NCBI RefSeq assembly: GCF_023516595.1
Contig: NZ_JAMGBG010000011.1
Span: 124,001-188,000 of the forward strand
Direction of reading: 5' to 3'
DNA length: 64,000 bases
Origin: Streptomyces neyagawaensis
GTDB lineage: Bacteria > Actinomycetota > Actinomycetes > Streptomycetales > Streptomycetaceae
Below are positions 52,791 through 62,216 of the stretch, piece by piece. The notes beneath the pieces were generated by a model that worked only from the letters and a program-made list of their open reading frames with translations, was not told the origin of the DNA and searched no databases. Each line of letters starts with the position of its first letter. The stretch's first letter is position 1. Both the position numbers and the translations under genes were made by a program.

Positions 52791-53708
52791 TCACATCGTC
52801 GGGCGGTGCTCCCAGTGGCGATCGGTCCGGGTCAGTTCGCGGAAGCCGGCCGAGGTCAGCCGGTCGATCGCCGCCCGGTCGGCCGCCGCCTCGTAGGCCA
52901 GCAGACGGTCCACGCCGCACAGGCGCAGCCAGTCGGCGGCCTGTCCGAGAAGCCAGTGCTCCAGATTGTCCGCGTGCGTCGAGGAGGCGATGCTGAGGTT
53001 GCCGATGTCGGCGAGACCGGAGCCGCGGGTGTGGCGCTCAGGGCGGAACAGGGCCGTGTCCACCTCGATGAAGCCGATCGCCCGGCCGGCGGCGCGGGCC
53101 GTGAGGCGGGTGCCGCACTCGCCCAGCGTGCGGTCGACCGTGATGCCCCGCCTCGGCTCCGCGGAAGGCAGGTCGCCGACTTGGGCGATCAGGACGATCT
53201 CGGTGTCGCCCACGTGCCGGAAGCCGGCACGTTCGTAGACGGCGCGGACGTGCGGCCAGGCCCGTGGCACCCCGTACACGGCCGGGGCGGGCAGCCCCCC
53301 GTCCGCGTACCGGGCACGCACGCCCCATCGGGCCAGTTGCGCGAGGCAGGCGCTCATCAGCAGGTCCGCGGCTTCCTCGGTGTCCGGCAAGAAGGACGCC
53401 GGCACCCGGCTGACGAACCAGCCGACCTCGCCGACGTCCCGGTAGTGCGGGCCGACCTCCCCGTCCGCCCGGTAGCGCAACAGATGGGCGGCGGCCACGA
53501 TGTGGTCGCGCCGCTCGGCGACGAGGGTGACACGCTCGCTCACCCAGGGGTCGGTGAGGAATTCCTCCGGGCGGCGTTCGAGATCGCTGAGCACCGTGTT
53601 CACGGACACGGACACACCGGGGACGACGGCGGCGACATGCGTGTTGATCAGATCGGTGAGCTGGTCACGGTCGGCGCGGCGGAACGGGCGCACCTGCGGT
53701 GCGGGCAT
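52791..53708 (-). CDS. GNAT-family acetyltransferase, probable two-domain
   Basis: The 305-residue protein starts APQVRPFRRADRDQLTDLIN and has a GNAT core with VGWFVSRVPASFLPDTEEAA and AVYERAGFRHVGDTEIVLIA. The second half (GSGLADIGNLSIASSTHADN, RLTSAGFRELTRTDRHWEHR) looks like another GNAT module. The acetyl-CoA loop is weak, so activity is uncertain. ATG 53708 follows GGAGG by six bases. Convergent with ssuD, seven bases away. Confidence 0.72.
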   Translation of the reverse strand: MPAPQVRPFRRADRDQLTDLINTHVAAVVPGVSVSVNTVLSDLERRPEEFLTDPWVSERVTLVAERRDHIVAAAHLLRYRADGEVGPHYRDVGEVGWFVSRVPASFLPDTEEAADLLMSACLAQLARWGVRARYADGGLPAPAVYGVPRAWPHVRAVYERAGFRHVGDTEIVLIAQVGDLPSAEPRRGITVDRTLGECGTRLTARAAGRAIGFIEVDTALFRPERHTRGSGLADIGNLSIASSTHADNLEHWLLGQAADWLRLCGVDRLLAYEAAADRAAIDRLTSAGFRELTRTDRHWEHRPTM

Positions 53709-53810
53709 GGGGGACCTCCGGTCGGAGAACGTGTCGGAAGCCCGCCATGCGATGCGGTACGGGGTCGAGGGTACGGCGGTGGCGCGCCCGGCTCCAGGGG
53801 ATCGCGAACA

Positions 53811-54464
53811 TCACGGTGCGACGCCCGCCCGGGTGAACGTCAGATGGGTGACGCCGCTGGGCGAGGACACGGACTCGACCGTGTAGTCCTCCTCCACGCC
53901 CTCCAGCCCGTCCCAGAGACGGACGCCTCGGCCGAGCAGGAGCGGGACCACCACGACGTGCAGATGGTCGATGAGCCGGGCGGCGAGGAAGTCGCGGACC
54001 ACCGTGGGTCCACCGCCGATCCGGACGTCCTGGCCGCCCGCGGCCTCACGGGCCCGCTCCAGCGCTTCGGCGGGTGAGGCGTCGAGGAAGTGGAACGTCG
54101 TGCCGCCCTCCATGGCGAGCGACGGGCGCGGATGATGCGTGAGGACGAACGCCGGCGTGTGGAACGGCGGGTTGGGGCCCCACCATCCCTTCCACTCGGG
54201 GTCGTCGTGCCATCCGGGGTAGCCGAACTTTCCCGCGCCCATGATCTCCGCGCCGATGCCGGGCGCGAACCGCCGCGCGAAGGTGTCGTCGAGCCCGCCC
54301 TGCCCACCGGACCCGCCGGTCAGCTCGTGCCACCACCGGGTGGCGAACATCCACTGGTGCAGCCTCTCACCGGCGTGGCCGAAGGGCGCGTCACGGCTCA
54401 GGCCCTCACCGGTGCCGTAACCGTCGAGCGAGATGGAGAAGTTGTGGACGCGGGCGAGGGACAT
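53811..54464 (-). CDS. Dihydrofolate-reductase-fold (RibD C-terminal) protein
   Basis: The 217-residue protein starts SLARVHNFSISLDGYGTGEG and has EIMGAGKFGY, AFVLTHHPRPSLAMEGGTTF and GGGPTVVRDFLAARLIDHLHV, the signature of RibD_C-type reductases, usually annotated as dihydrofolate reductase family. NADPH-dependent reduction of an unknown substrate is expected. ATG with AGGAGG upstream. Confidence 0.87.
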   Translation of the reverse strand: MSLARVHNFSISLDGYGTGEGLSRDAPFGHAGERLHQWMFATRWWHELTGGSGGQGGLDDTFARRFAPGIGAEIMGAGKFGYPGWHDDPEWKGWWGPNPPFHTPAFVLTHHPRPSLAMEGGTTFHFLDASPAEALERAREAAGGQDVRIGGGPTVVRDFLAARLIDHLHVVVVPLLLGRGVRLWDGLEGVEEDYTVESVSSPSGVTHLTFTRAGVAP

Positions 54465-54553
54465 GGCCGGCGCCTCCTTTCCGCTGCCGTTCGAGCCGCG
54501 TCGGACCGACGCGGTGCTGGGTCGATGATGGCCCCTCGGGACGCGTCGCTCCT

Positions 54554-55597
54554 TCAGTACGCGGCCGACAGTGCCCCCAGATGGGCCCGGCGCACCTCCG
54601 CCGTCTGCCCCTGCACCAACAGGAACATCGCCTCACGCGCGAGACGTTGCGCCCGATGGTCGAGCTGCAGGGCGCGCCCGCCGCCCGTGACGAGCGCGGC
54701 GGTCGTCGCCGTCCGCATCAGATCGAACGCCTTCGTCTTGAGCGCCAGCCGCTCCTCCATGTGCTCGTGCGGCGCGGGATGGTCGGCGAGGGCGTACGCC
54801 TGCCGCCGCACCTTGTCCAGCCGCAGTCGCAGCCCCTTCGTCGTGGGGTCGTCCTGCTCCAGCAGCGCCAGCGCCGACTCGGCGACGCCGAACACCGCCG
54901 GCGAGGCGTTCGCCGGTTTGGGCCGGTCGCCGGCCGCCCAGCTCTCGTACGGGGCGTGCAGGGCCACCGCCTCGTCCGGGATCCACAGCCCGTCGAGCTG
55001 GAGCGAGACCGTACGGGCTGCGGTCAGCGCGGCCAGCCGCATCGGCGGCGACGCTTTCAACCCCGACTGCTGTCTGGCCTCCGTGAACGCGAACACCACC
55101 TCGTCCGCGTCCGTGACCCCGGCCAGCAGCATCACATCGTTCAGGCCCCACCCCGTGTACCAGGGGACCGTCCCGTGGAACCGCCAGCCGCCCCGCTTGG
55201 GCACGGCCCGGACCGGTACCTGCGGATACCTCCGCAGATGCGCGTACGCCACCCCGGACAACAGCTCGCCCGTCGCCAGCTTCGCCAGCAGCCGCTCCTT
55301 GGCCGGGAGTTCTGTCTTGGTGAGCGTCAGTACGGGCGTGTAGTGCTGGGTCTGCACGAACCACGTCGCGCAGCACGCGCCCGCCAGGATCTCCGCGATC
55401 TCCCGCGCCACGGAGTTCGGCGCCCCCGAACCGCCGTACGCCTGCGGCGCGTTCACCCCCAGCAGCCCCGATTTCTTGATCGCCTCGATGCTGCTCGCGG
55501 GCACCTGCTCCTGATCGACGCGCTCGGCCTGAGGCGCCAGCACTTCGGCGGCGAGACTGCGCGCCCGGACGACGAGAGGATGCGGTGACGTGGTCAT
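54554..55597 (-). CDS. Acyl-CoA-dehydrogenase-fold flavoprotein, possible FMNH2-dependent monooxygenase
   Basis: The 347-residue protein is short for an acyl-CoA dehydrogenase. It has KKSGLLGVNAPQAYGGSGAP, VPWYTGWGLNDVMLLAGVTD and AALVTGGGRALQLDHRAQRL. The Arg/Glu base region of true dehydrogenases is not evident. Relatives include desulfurization-type (DszC/SfnC-like) monooxygenases that use reduced flavin, which would fit its place 1.8 kb from the sulfur operon, but it is on the other strand and could serve other substrates. ATG 55597 with GGGGAGA upstream. Confidence 0.7.
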   Translation of the reverse strand: MTTSPHPLVVRARSLAAEVLAPQAERVDQEQVPASSIEAIKKSGLLGVNAPQAYGGSGAPNSVAREIAEILAGACCATWFVQTQHYTPVLTLTKTELPAKERLLAKLATGELLSGVAYAHLRRYPQVPVRAVPKRGGWRFHGTVPWYTGWGLNDVMLLAGVTDADEVVFAFTEARQQSGLKASPPMRLAALTAARTVSLQLDGLWIPDEAVALHAPYESWAAGDRPKPANASPAVFGVAESALALLEQDDPTTKGLRLRLDKVRRQAYALADHPAPHEHMEERLALKTKAFDLMRTATTAALVTGGGRALQLDHRAQRLAREAMFLLVQGQTAEVRRAHLGALSAAY

Positions 55598-55659
55598 GGG
55601 GGGATTCTCCCCGCCCCCGCACCGGAAGATCACCTTTTCGCGTCGTCGACGTGTCTTTG

Positions 55660-55691
55660 ACTGGTCTACACCCTTGACTGGTACAGACCAA
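55660..55691. promoter_or_regulatory. Two DasR-like/chitinase direct-repeat boxes
   Basis: ACTGGTCTACACCCT (55660-55674) and ACTGGTACAGACCAA (55677-55691), 17 bp apart, match the das-box/chitinase-repeat pattern around TGGTCTAGACCA. They lie in the divergent region 147 bases before the chitinase start and would couple it to N-acetylglucosamine through DasR. Confidence 0.7.
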
Positions 55692-55837
55692 CGCGGTTGA
55701 GTGTGCCACCACACCCCCCACCACGGCCGCCCCGCACCGTGGCCGGCTCCGCCGGCGCGTGCGCGCGAGGTCCGTCCCCGTCATGCCCTGCGGAGCCTCG
55801 CCCGGGTGCGGCCGTGCCCCACGAAGGAGTTGATTCC

Positions 55838-56725
55838 GTGTCGAGGCGCCGACTCTCCGCCCTGCTGACCGCGCTGGTCATCGGCGGTTCCACACCCCTG
55901 CTGCTGCCCGCCCAGAGCGCGAGCGCCGCTCCCTGTTCCAGCTACCCGAACTGGGTGGCGGGCCGCTCCTACGCCGCCGGTGACATCGTCCGCTACACCG
56001 ACGGCCGGGCCTACATGGCCGAGCATGCCAACCCGGGCTACGACCCCACCATCAGCACCTGGTACTGGGATCCGTACGCCTGCGAGAACGGCCCCTCCAA
56101 CCCCTCCGGGTTCGTGGTGAGCGAGGCGCAGTTCAACCAGATGTTCCCGAACCGGAACTCGTTCTACTCGTACAGCGGGCTGCGGGCGGCCATGAGCGCG
56201 TTCCCGGCCTTCGCCACCACCGGCAGCGACACTGTCAAGAAGCAGGAGGCGGCGGCGTTCCTCGCCAACGTGAACCACGAGACGGGCGGGCTGGTCCACA
56301 TCGTCGAGCAGAACACCGCCAACTACCCCACCTACTGCGACTGGAGCAGGCCCTACGGCTGCCCCGCCGGACAGGCGGCCTACTACGGCCGGGGCCCGAT
56401 CCAGCTCAGCTGGAACTTCAACTACAAGGCGGCGGGCGACGCGTTGGGGCTCAACCTGCTGGGCAACCCCTGGCTGGTGCAGAACGACGCGGCCGTCGCC
56501 TGGAAGACCGCCCTGTGGTACTGGAACACCCAGACCGGCCCCGGCAGTATGACCGGCCACAACGCGATGGTCACCGGAGCGGGCTTCGGTCACACCATCC
56601 GCAGCATCAACGGCTCGTTGGAGTGCGACGGCAAGAACCCGGCGCAGGTGCAGAGCAGGGTGAGCGCTTACCAGCGGTTCGTACAGATCCTCGGGACTTC
56701 GCCGGGCGGCAACCTGTACTGCTGA
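55838..56725 (+). CDS. Secreted GH19 chitinase with N-terminal chitin-binding module
   Basis: The 295-residue preprotein has a signal peptide (1-31), a CBM5/12-like module (about 36-82: YPNWVAGRSYAAGDIVRY, STWYWDPYAC), a short linker and a GH19 domain. Glu148 in ANVNHETGG is the general acid and Glu157 in VEQNT the second carboxylate, nine residues apart as in Streptomyces ChiC-type enzymes. It cleaves chitin to oligomers outside the cell. GTG 55838 with AAGGAG eight bases upstream is chosen because the signal peptide begins there. Preceded by two DasR-like boxes. Confidence 0.92.
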   Translation: MSRRRLSALLTALVIGGSTPLLLPAQSASAAPCSSYPNWVAGRSYAAGDIVRYTDGRAYMAEHANPGYDPTISTWYWDPYACENGPSNPSGFVVSEAQFNQMFPNRNSFYSYSGLRAAMSAFPAFATTGSDTVKKQEAAAFLANVNHETGGLVHIVEQNTANYPTYCDWSRPYGCPAGQAAYYGRGPIQLSWNFNYKAAGDALGLNLLGNPWLVQNDAAVAWKTALWYWNTQTGPGSMTGHNAMVTGAGFGHTIRSINGSLECDGKNPAQVQSRVSAYQRFVQILGTSPGGNLYC

Positions 56726-56791
56726 CGGCGACCCCTTCGCCGTGATGTCATGCACCTGACTTCGACTCCGGGGTCCGGCCCGACTCGGGTC

Positions 56792-56967
56792 TGTCGTCTG
56801 GATCATGCCGGCTTCGGGCTACGGCACCTGCAAGGCTGCCGGTGAGCGGGGCTTGGTGCGTGCGGCTGCAAGGCGGAGGAGGGCGTCAACGCGGAGCGTT
56901 GGCTACCGACGACAACGCCGCAGATGTGCGTGCCAAGCCCCGCGGCCCAGGCGTGATCCAGACGACA
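56792..56967. mobile_element. MITE-like inverted-repeat element (176 bp)
   Basis: Terminal arms TGTCGTCTGGATCATGCC and GGCGTGATCCAGACGACA match at 17 of 18 positions. An inner pair GCGGGGCTTGG / CCAAGCCCCGC sits off-centre. The element is non-coding, fills most of the chitinase-PLC gap and shows no obvious target duplication. From memory this looks like a sequence repeated in several Streptomyces genomes. Confidence 0.6.
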
Positions 56968-57020
56968 GGCCCTAACGGCCGGGCCCCGCTCCCGTCCCCG
57001 TTCTGACGAAGGGCACCCCC

Positions 57021-58388
57021 ATGCCAAGTCCCCGTACCACCTCGCTCGCGGCCGCCGTGGCGCTGGCCGCCGTCGTGGCCGCGCCCGCGCCCGCGGCCTC
57101 CGCCGCGGTTCCCGCTCCGGGCGCCTACTACGTGCAGAGCGCCGTCACCGGGCTCAACGCGGCCGACAGCGGGGGAGCGGTGGAACAGCACCGGCCCAAG
57201 GGCAACGAGGACCGTCAGCAGTGGACGTTGCGGGCGAGCGGAGCCTCGTACGTGCTGGAGAGCGTGGACGCCGCGGGCAGTTGTCTCGGCCGCTCCGGCG
57301 ACCAGGCCAGAGCGGTCGCCTGCGCCAGCGGCGACGCCGCCTGGGACATCACCGACCTCGGCTCCGGCCGCCACCGGCTGAAGGTGCCCGGCGCCGAGCG
57401 CTACCTCACGGTCGGCGCCAAGCCCTCCGGCGCCAACTACCCCGCACCGCTGGTCACCGGCGGGACGGGCGACCTGGCCGCCTGGTACCTCACCCCGGTC
57501 AACCCCACCACCAACCCCATGCCGCCCGCCGGGCAGCGCACCCTGGACCAGGTCACGTTCCTCACCGCCCACAACGCCTACGCCAACGGCGTCGACGGCG
57601 GCTTCGCACCCCCCTTCGTCAACCTCGTCCCGAACCAGACACGCGGCATCAACCAGCAACTGTCGGACGGCGTCCGCGGATTCATGCTGGACATCCACCA
57701 GACGCCCGACGGCGCGATCCTCTGCCACAACAGCTGCACCCTCGTCAGCCGGCCCGTCGCCCTGTGGGTCGACATCCAGCGCATGGTCGACTTCCTCAAG
57801 CAGAACCCCGACCAGTTCCTCACCGTGTTCCTGGAGGACTACGTCGACCCGGCCGTCCTGCGCTCCGAACTCGCCCGTGTCAACGGCCTGTCCGACGTGC
57901 TGTACCGGCCCGACCAGACCGGCGTGCGCACCAGCGGCTGGCCGAGGATGGCCGATCTGATCGCCGCGAACGACCGCCTGCTCCTCTTCACCGACCGCAG
58001 CCGCGCCTCCGACCAGGCCGCCGGGCTCACCCGCGACACCTTCGGCGTCATGTACCAGAAGGAGTGGACCGTCGAGAACTACTGGTCCATGGGCGGCGGC
58101 ATCGGCTCCTCCGACTGGTCCTGCTACAGCCGCTGGTACGACGCCAACACCAACATCCCGCTCACCCGCACCGAGTCCGCGTTCAAGCCGCTGTTCGTCA
58201 TGAACCACTTCCGCGACGTCGGCATCACCGGCACCGCCACCAACGACAACGCGAAGCTGGCCGACCGCGCCCAGCGCTTCTGCCAGCCGGCCGCCCGCAA
58301 GAAGCCGAACTTCCTCGCGGTCGACCACTACAACCTGGGCAACGCGGCATCGGCGGTCACGACCCTGAACACGTACACCTATCCGTAA
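57021..58388 (+). CDS. Secreted PI-PLC-X-type phospholipase with N-terminal lectin-like domain
   Basis: The 455-residue exported protein has a signal peptide (1-29) and a ricin-type beta-trefoil-like region (about 34-160). A PI-PLC X domain follows with catalytic His184 (LTAHNAYAN) and His236 (AILCHNSCT), plus DGVRGFMLDIHQTPDGA and FLTVFLEDYVDP. It would cleave phosphatidylinositol or a related phosphodiester. ATG 57021 follows AAGGGCACCCCC. Six cysteines suggest disulfides. Stands alone. Confidence 0.85.
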   Translation: MPSPRTTSLAAAVALAAVVAAPAPAASAAVPAPGAYYVQSAVTGLNAADSGGAVEQHRPKGNEDRQQWTLRASGASYVLESVDAAGSCLGRSGDQARAVACASGDAAWDITDLGSGRHRLKVPGAERYLTVGAKPSGANYPAPLVTGGTGDLAAWYLTPVNPTTNPMPPAGQRTLDQVTFLTAHNAYANGVDGGFAPPFVNLVPNQTRGINQQLSDGVRGFMLDIHQTPDGAILCHNSCTLVSRPVALWVDIQRMVDFLKQNPDQFLTVFLEDYVDPAVLRSELARVNGLSDVLYRPDQTGVRTSGWPRMADLIAANDRLLLFTDRSRASDQAAGLTRDTFGVMYQKEWTVENYWSMGGGIGSSDWSCYSRWYDANTNIPLTRTESAFKPLFVMNHFRDVGITGTATNDNAKLADRAQRFCQPAARKKPNFLAVDHYNLGNAASAVTTLNTYTYP

Positions 58389-58533
58389 GGTGGGATTACC
58401 TCACCGGCGGACTCCTCCGGGCGGGGCGAGCGGCGACACGCATGCGCGGGATCGGGGCGCAAAGCGGCACCAAGCGGTTCATATAGGCTGCCTGTTCTGC
58501 CCTGTCGTTCGTCACCACTCGGGAGAGTCATCC

Positions 58534-59799
58534 GTGAGCGTAGCCACCGCCCACTCCGTGTCGGCCGTACCGCCCGCCGACGAGACGCAGGCGACCGGGG
58601 GAGTTCCGGCGCAGGACGAGGGAATCTGGGTCGAGCCGGGCGCCTCCGCCGACGCCGGGGCCCTGCCGGACGGGGCCCGCGGTGAGAGCCCGTCCGAGGT
58701 GTCCGCCGGACAGGTGCCGGCCCAGGTGTCGGGCGACGGACCGGCCCCGCCCGCTGTGGACGGCGACGCGACCGCCACCCCGGGCGACGCGGACGACGCC
58801 GAGGACATCGTGGACGAGCAAGTCGCCCGCGACGCCCGCGACTTCGGGGTGTACGCCCGCACCGGCGGCTGGGCGTTCGCCCTGAAGGTGGCGCGGAGCG
58901 TGCGGCCCGGCGGGGAACTGCCCGGGGAGACCGTGAAGGTGTCCGCGAAGCGGTTCGCGGAGCTGGCCGGGTGCTCGGCGGAGCGGGTCATGCGCTACTA
59001 CAAGGCATGGGACAAGGCGGCCGACGACGGCATGGTCCCGCACTTCGAGGCGCTCGCCCCCGGCGCCGAGATCGACCTGCCCGACTCGGACGTCTGGCTG
59101 TCGTACTACAGCTCCCGCTCCAGCGCGACCTCCGACCGGGGCACCGCCATCACCGCGGCCGCCGAGGCCGAGGGCATCCGCCCCACCAAGGCCCTGGAGG
59201 TCGCCGAGAACCCCACCGCGCTGCGCGCCGCGATCCTCGCCGACCCCTCCACTGCCCAGGCGGCCCGCACCGCTCTCCTCGACCGGCTCAAGGAGGACCC
59301 GTCCCTCCAGACCGAACTCGCCCGGGACATCGCGCGCACGGAGGAGCTGAAGAAGGCGGTCGCCAGCGAGACCCAGGCCGCGACCCGCATCGGGTACGTC
59401 CGGCAGATCGTGGAGAACGGCCAGGTCAAGACCCCCGCAGGCCAGGTCATCGACGCCCCCGCCGAACTGCGCGCCGAGGCCGAGCGGCACCTGTCCCTCA
59501 TCGACGAGCTGGACGACGACGAGGACACCGGCGAGTGGGCGACGGAGGCGTACGACACCGTCAAGGAACTCGTCGTCCAGACCGTCGAGTCGAACCCCGA
59601 GCTGCGGGTCCAGGAGCGCCGCACGAAGTTCTACAGCAGCCTCCAGAAGGCGACGAAGGTCTTCGAGGAGCTGACCCTCGACGACGCCGTGGACCTCGAC
59701 GCGATCTACGAGGACGACATGCTCCAGCGCCTGGAGGAGCTCCAGGAGGCGCTCAACACCTGCATCGCCGCCCTCCGCAAGGCCTCGCCGGGCGACTGA
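58534..59799 (+). CDS. Conserved Streptomyces protein of unknown function, HTH-like segment
   Basis: The 421-residue cytoplasmic protein has a disordered Ala/Pro/Glu-rich N-terminus (about 1-85). A helical block follows with VSAKRFAELAGCSAERVMRY, which reads like a helix-turn-helix; the rest is a long acidic helical region (AILADPSTAQAARTALLDRL, LQKATKVFEELTLDDAVDLD). No catalytic motif is seen. The acidic C-terminus and HTH-like segment suggest a nucleoid or regulatory protein, but this is a guess. GTG 58534 with GGGAGAG upstream; a strong hairpin follows the stop. Confidence 0.75.
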   Translation: MSVATAHSVSAVPPADETQATGGVPAQDEGIWVEPGASADAGALPDGARGESPSEVSAGQVPAQVSGDGPAPPAVDGDATATPGDADDAEDIVDEQVARDARDFGVYARTGGWAFALKVARSVRPGGELPGETVKVSAKRFAELAGCSAERVMRYYKAWDKAADDGMVPHFEALAPGAEIDLPDSDVWLSYYSSRSSATSDRGTAITAAAEAEGIRPTKALEVAENPTALRAAILADPSTAQAARTALLDRLKEDPSLQTELARDIARTEELKKAVASETQAATRIGYVRQIVENGQVKTPAGQVIDAPAELRAEAERHLSLIDELDDDEDTGEWATEAYDTVKELVVQTVESNPELRVQERRTKFYSSLQKATKVFEELTLDDAVDLDAIYEDDMLQRLEELQEALNTCIAALRKASPGD

Positions 59800-59817
59800 C
59801 CCGGCGTTCCCGCCGGT

Positions 59818-59845
59818 GAGGCCCCCTGCGTCCGCAGGGGGCCTC
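59818..59845 (+). terminator. Hairpin terminator
   Basis: Perfect 12-bp arms GAGGCCCCCTGC and GCAGGGGGCCTC with a 4-base loop, 18 bases after the stop; no T-tract. Confidence 0.75.
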
Positions 59846-59969
59846 CGTCGTGCTCGGCAGTTGCCGTCCGGCAGGTGTTACGTATAACCTCCCGGGAACC
59901 CCGAGCGAACCTCGGTAGATCCCCGCTCCGCCCCGCGCGTGAACCGCGCCCCACCCGAGAGGCCCTCCG

Positions 59970-60362
59970 ATGAGACGCGTCGCCCTGGTCACCCTCGTGG
60001 TCGACGACTACGACGAGGCGATCCGCTTCTACACCGAGGCGCTCGGCTTCCGGCTTGTCGAGGACGCCCCGAGGCCCGACGGCAGCCGCTGGGTCGTCGT
60101 CGAGCCGGGCACCGGGGGCGCGGGCAGCGGACTGCTGCTCGCCCGGGCCAAGGACGAGGCGCAGCGCGGCCGGATCGGCGACCAGACCGGCGGACGCGTG
60201 GGCTTCTTCCTGCACACCGACGACTTCGCCCACGACCACGCCCGGATGCTGGCCTCGGGCGTCAGGTTCCTGGAGGAGCCACGCCACGAGCCGTACGGCT
60301 CGGTCGCCGTCTTCGAGGACCTGTACGGAAACCGCTGGGACCTCCTCCAGCCCGCCGACTGA
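59970..60362 (+). CDS. VOC-family (glyoxalase/bleomycin-resistance fold) protein
   Basis: The 130-residue protein has the two-half VOC layout: [20 protein letters not shown] and [20 protein letters not shown], ending [17 protein letters not shown]. Metal-ligand positions (Glu/His) are only partly recognisable, so it may bind a ligand rather than catalyse. ATG 59970. Confidence 0.87.
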   Translation: MRRVALVTLVVDDYDEAIRFYTEALGFRLVEDAPRPDGSRWVVVEPGTGGAGSGLLLARAKDEAQRGRIGDQTGGRVGFFLHTDDFAHDHARMLASGVRFLEEPRHEPYGSVAVFEDLYGNRWDLLQPAD

Positions 60363-60387
60363 GCCACCGTCGACTGAGCCGCCCCGA

Positions 60388-60467
60388 CTCGACCGTCACC
60401 GACCGAGCAGCCCGGCTCGACCACCAACCGACCGAGCAGCCCGGCTCGACCGTCACCGGCCGAGCAG
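60388..60467. repeat. 28-29 bp tandem repeat before the adenosine deaminase gene
   Basis: Three consecutive copies start with CTCGACC at 60388, 60416 and 60445 and share the core CCGAGCAGCCCGG in the first two and CCGAGCAG in the third. Confidence 0.85.
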
Positions 60468-60559
60468 TCATCGACCGAGCCGTCTGCCGGGTCGCCCACC
60501 GGACCCGACCGGCGCACCCGCCGCACACCCACCGCACCACCTGCCGAGGAACGAACGCC

Positions 60560-61630
60560 ATGACCGCGCCCCGCATCGACGCCGACACCATCCGCCGCCT
60601 CCCCAAGGTCGTTCTGCACGACCACCTCGACGGCGGTCTGCGCCCCGCGAGCCTCGTCGAGCTCGCGGCGGAGGTCGGCCACACCCTTCCCGAGACCGAC
60701 CCGGAGGGTCTCGCCGCCTGGTTCTACGAGGCCGCCAACTCCGGTGACCTGGTGCGGTACATAGCCACCTTCGAGCACACCCTCGCCGTGCTGCAGACCC
60801 GCGAGGGCCTGCTGCGCGCCGCCGAGGAGTACGTGCTCGACCTGGCCGCCGACGGGGTCGTCTACGGCGAGGTCCGCTACGCCCCCGAGCTGAACACCAG
60901 AGGCGGGCTGGCGCTGGCCGAGGTCGTCGAAACCGTGCAGGAGGGCCTCGCCGCCGGTATGGCCAAGGCGGCGGCCCAGGGCACCCCGGTCCGCGTCGGC
61001 ACGCTGCTGTGCGGGATGCGCATGTTCGACCGGGTCCGCGAGGCCGCCGATCTGGCCGTCGCCTTCCGGGACGCCGGTGTCGTCGGCTTCGACATCGCGG
61101 GCGCCGAGGACGGCTTCCCGCCCGCCGACCACCTGGCCGCGTTCGAGCACCTGCGCCGCGAGAGCGTCCCCTTCACGATCCACGCCGGTGAGGCCCACGG
61201 CCTGCCCAGCATCCACCAGGCCCTCCAGGTGTGCGGCGCCCAGCGCATCGGCCACGGCGTCCGCATCACCGAGGACATCGTCGACGGCAAGCTCGGCCGC
61301 CTCGCCTCCTGGGTCCGCGACCGCCGTGTCGCCCTGGAGATGTGCCCCACCTCCAACCTCCAGACCGGCGCGGCCACCTCCATCGCGGAGCACCCCATCA
61401 CCGCCCTGAAGGACCTCGGCTTCCGTGTCACCCTCAACACCGACAACCGTCTGGTGTCCGGGACGACCATGACCCGGGAGATGGGCCTGCTCGTCGAGGA
61501 GGCCGGCTGGACCCTCGACGACCTGCGCACCGTCACCGTCAACGCGCTCAAGAGCGCGTTCATCCCGTTCGACGAGCGGAACGCCCTGATCCGTGACGTT
61601 GTGCTGCCGGGCTACGAGTCCGTGCGCTGA
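60560..61630 (+). CDS. add: Adenosine deaminase
   Basis: The 356-residue enzyme hydrolyses adenosine to inosine in purine salvage. Zinc ligands His20 and His22 are in [10 protein letters not shown]; further active-site blocks are [19 protein letters not shown] and [16 protein letters not shown] with the catalytic Asp pair. Length and order are normal. ATG 60560 has GAGGA upstream. Its last 19 bases overlap the convergent DinB gene. Confidence 0.93.
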   Translation: MTAPRIDADTIRRLPKVVLHDHLDGGLRPASLVELAAEVGHTLPETDPEGLAAWFYEAANSGDLVRYIATFEHTLAVLQTREGLLRAAEEYVLDLAADGVVYGEVRYAPELNTRGGLALAEVVETVQEGLAAGMAKAAAQGTPVRVGTLLCGMRMFDRVREAADLAVAFRDAGVVGFDIAGAEDGFPPADHLAAFEHLRRESVPFTIHAGEAHGLPSIHQALQVCGAQRIGHGVRITEDIVDGKLGRLASWVRDRRVALEMCPTSNLQTGAATSIAEHPITALKDLGFRVTLNTDNRLVSGTTMTREMGLLVEEAGWTLDDLRTVTVNALKSAFIPFDERNALIRDVVLPGYESVR

Positions 61631-62127
61631 AGCAGACCCCGTACGTACGCGGCCTGGCCGGCATGCTGAAGATCGTCGGCCAGGACGCTCACCAGGCGGA
61701 CGCCCAGGCTGACCGGCGGATCCCAGCGCTCGTCCACGATGCGGTCGAGACTCCGGCCGGTCAGCCCGCGCACATACCCGAGGGTCTGGTCGTGCACGGC
61801 GTCGTAGTACCCGGTCAGCAGGTCGGCGGAATCCACCCGCACCTTCCCCACCTGCGCCGCGCTGTGCCCGTAGCCCGTGTCGTGGCGCGGTAGACCCAGC
61901 CCGAAGCGCTTCTCCCAGCCCTGGGAGAGCCAGACCTGGTCGAGTCCGGCGGCATCGGCGACATGGTCGTCCTGGATCCGGGTGAGGTGCCACACCAGCC
62001 AGGCGACGGAATTGGCGCCGGGGGCGGGGCGGGCGTGGAGATCCTCGGCGGAGAGTCCGTCCACCGCGGCATGGACCTCCTCCTTGATCCGGCCGAACGC
62101 GTCGATGAGAACGTCCTTCACATCCAT
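61612..62127 (-). CDS. DinB-family protein (DUF664-like four-helix bundle)
   Basis: The 171-residue protein has the DinB/DUF664 pattern: [20 protein letters not shown] in the first half and [20 protein letters not shown] near the end, giving the spaced histidines that bind a metal in this fold. Several actinobacterial members are mycothiol-dependent transferases. An ATG six codons upstream is an alternative start. Confidence 0.82.
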   Translation of the reverse strand: MDVKDVLIDAFGRIKEEVHAAVDGLSAEDLHARPAPGANSVAWLVWHLTRIQDDHVADAAGLDQVWLSQGWEKRFGLGLPRHDTGYGHSAAQVGKVRVDSADLLTGYYDAVHDQTLGYVRGLTGRSLDRIVDERWDPPVSLGVRLVSVLADDLQHAGQAAYVRGLLQRTDS

Positions 62128-62216
62128 ACGTCCACCATCGGCCATCGGCGCCGCGCCCGCACCGCCCCCGCACCCGCTCACGCCGGCCCCCGCTGAGCCC
62201 CGTGTGGCCCCGTCCG

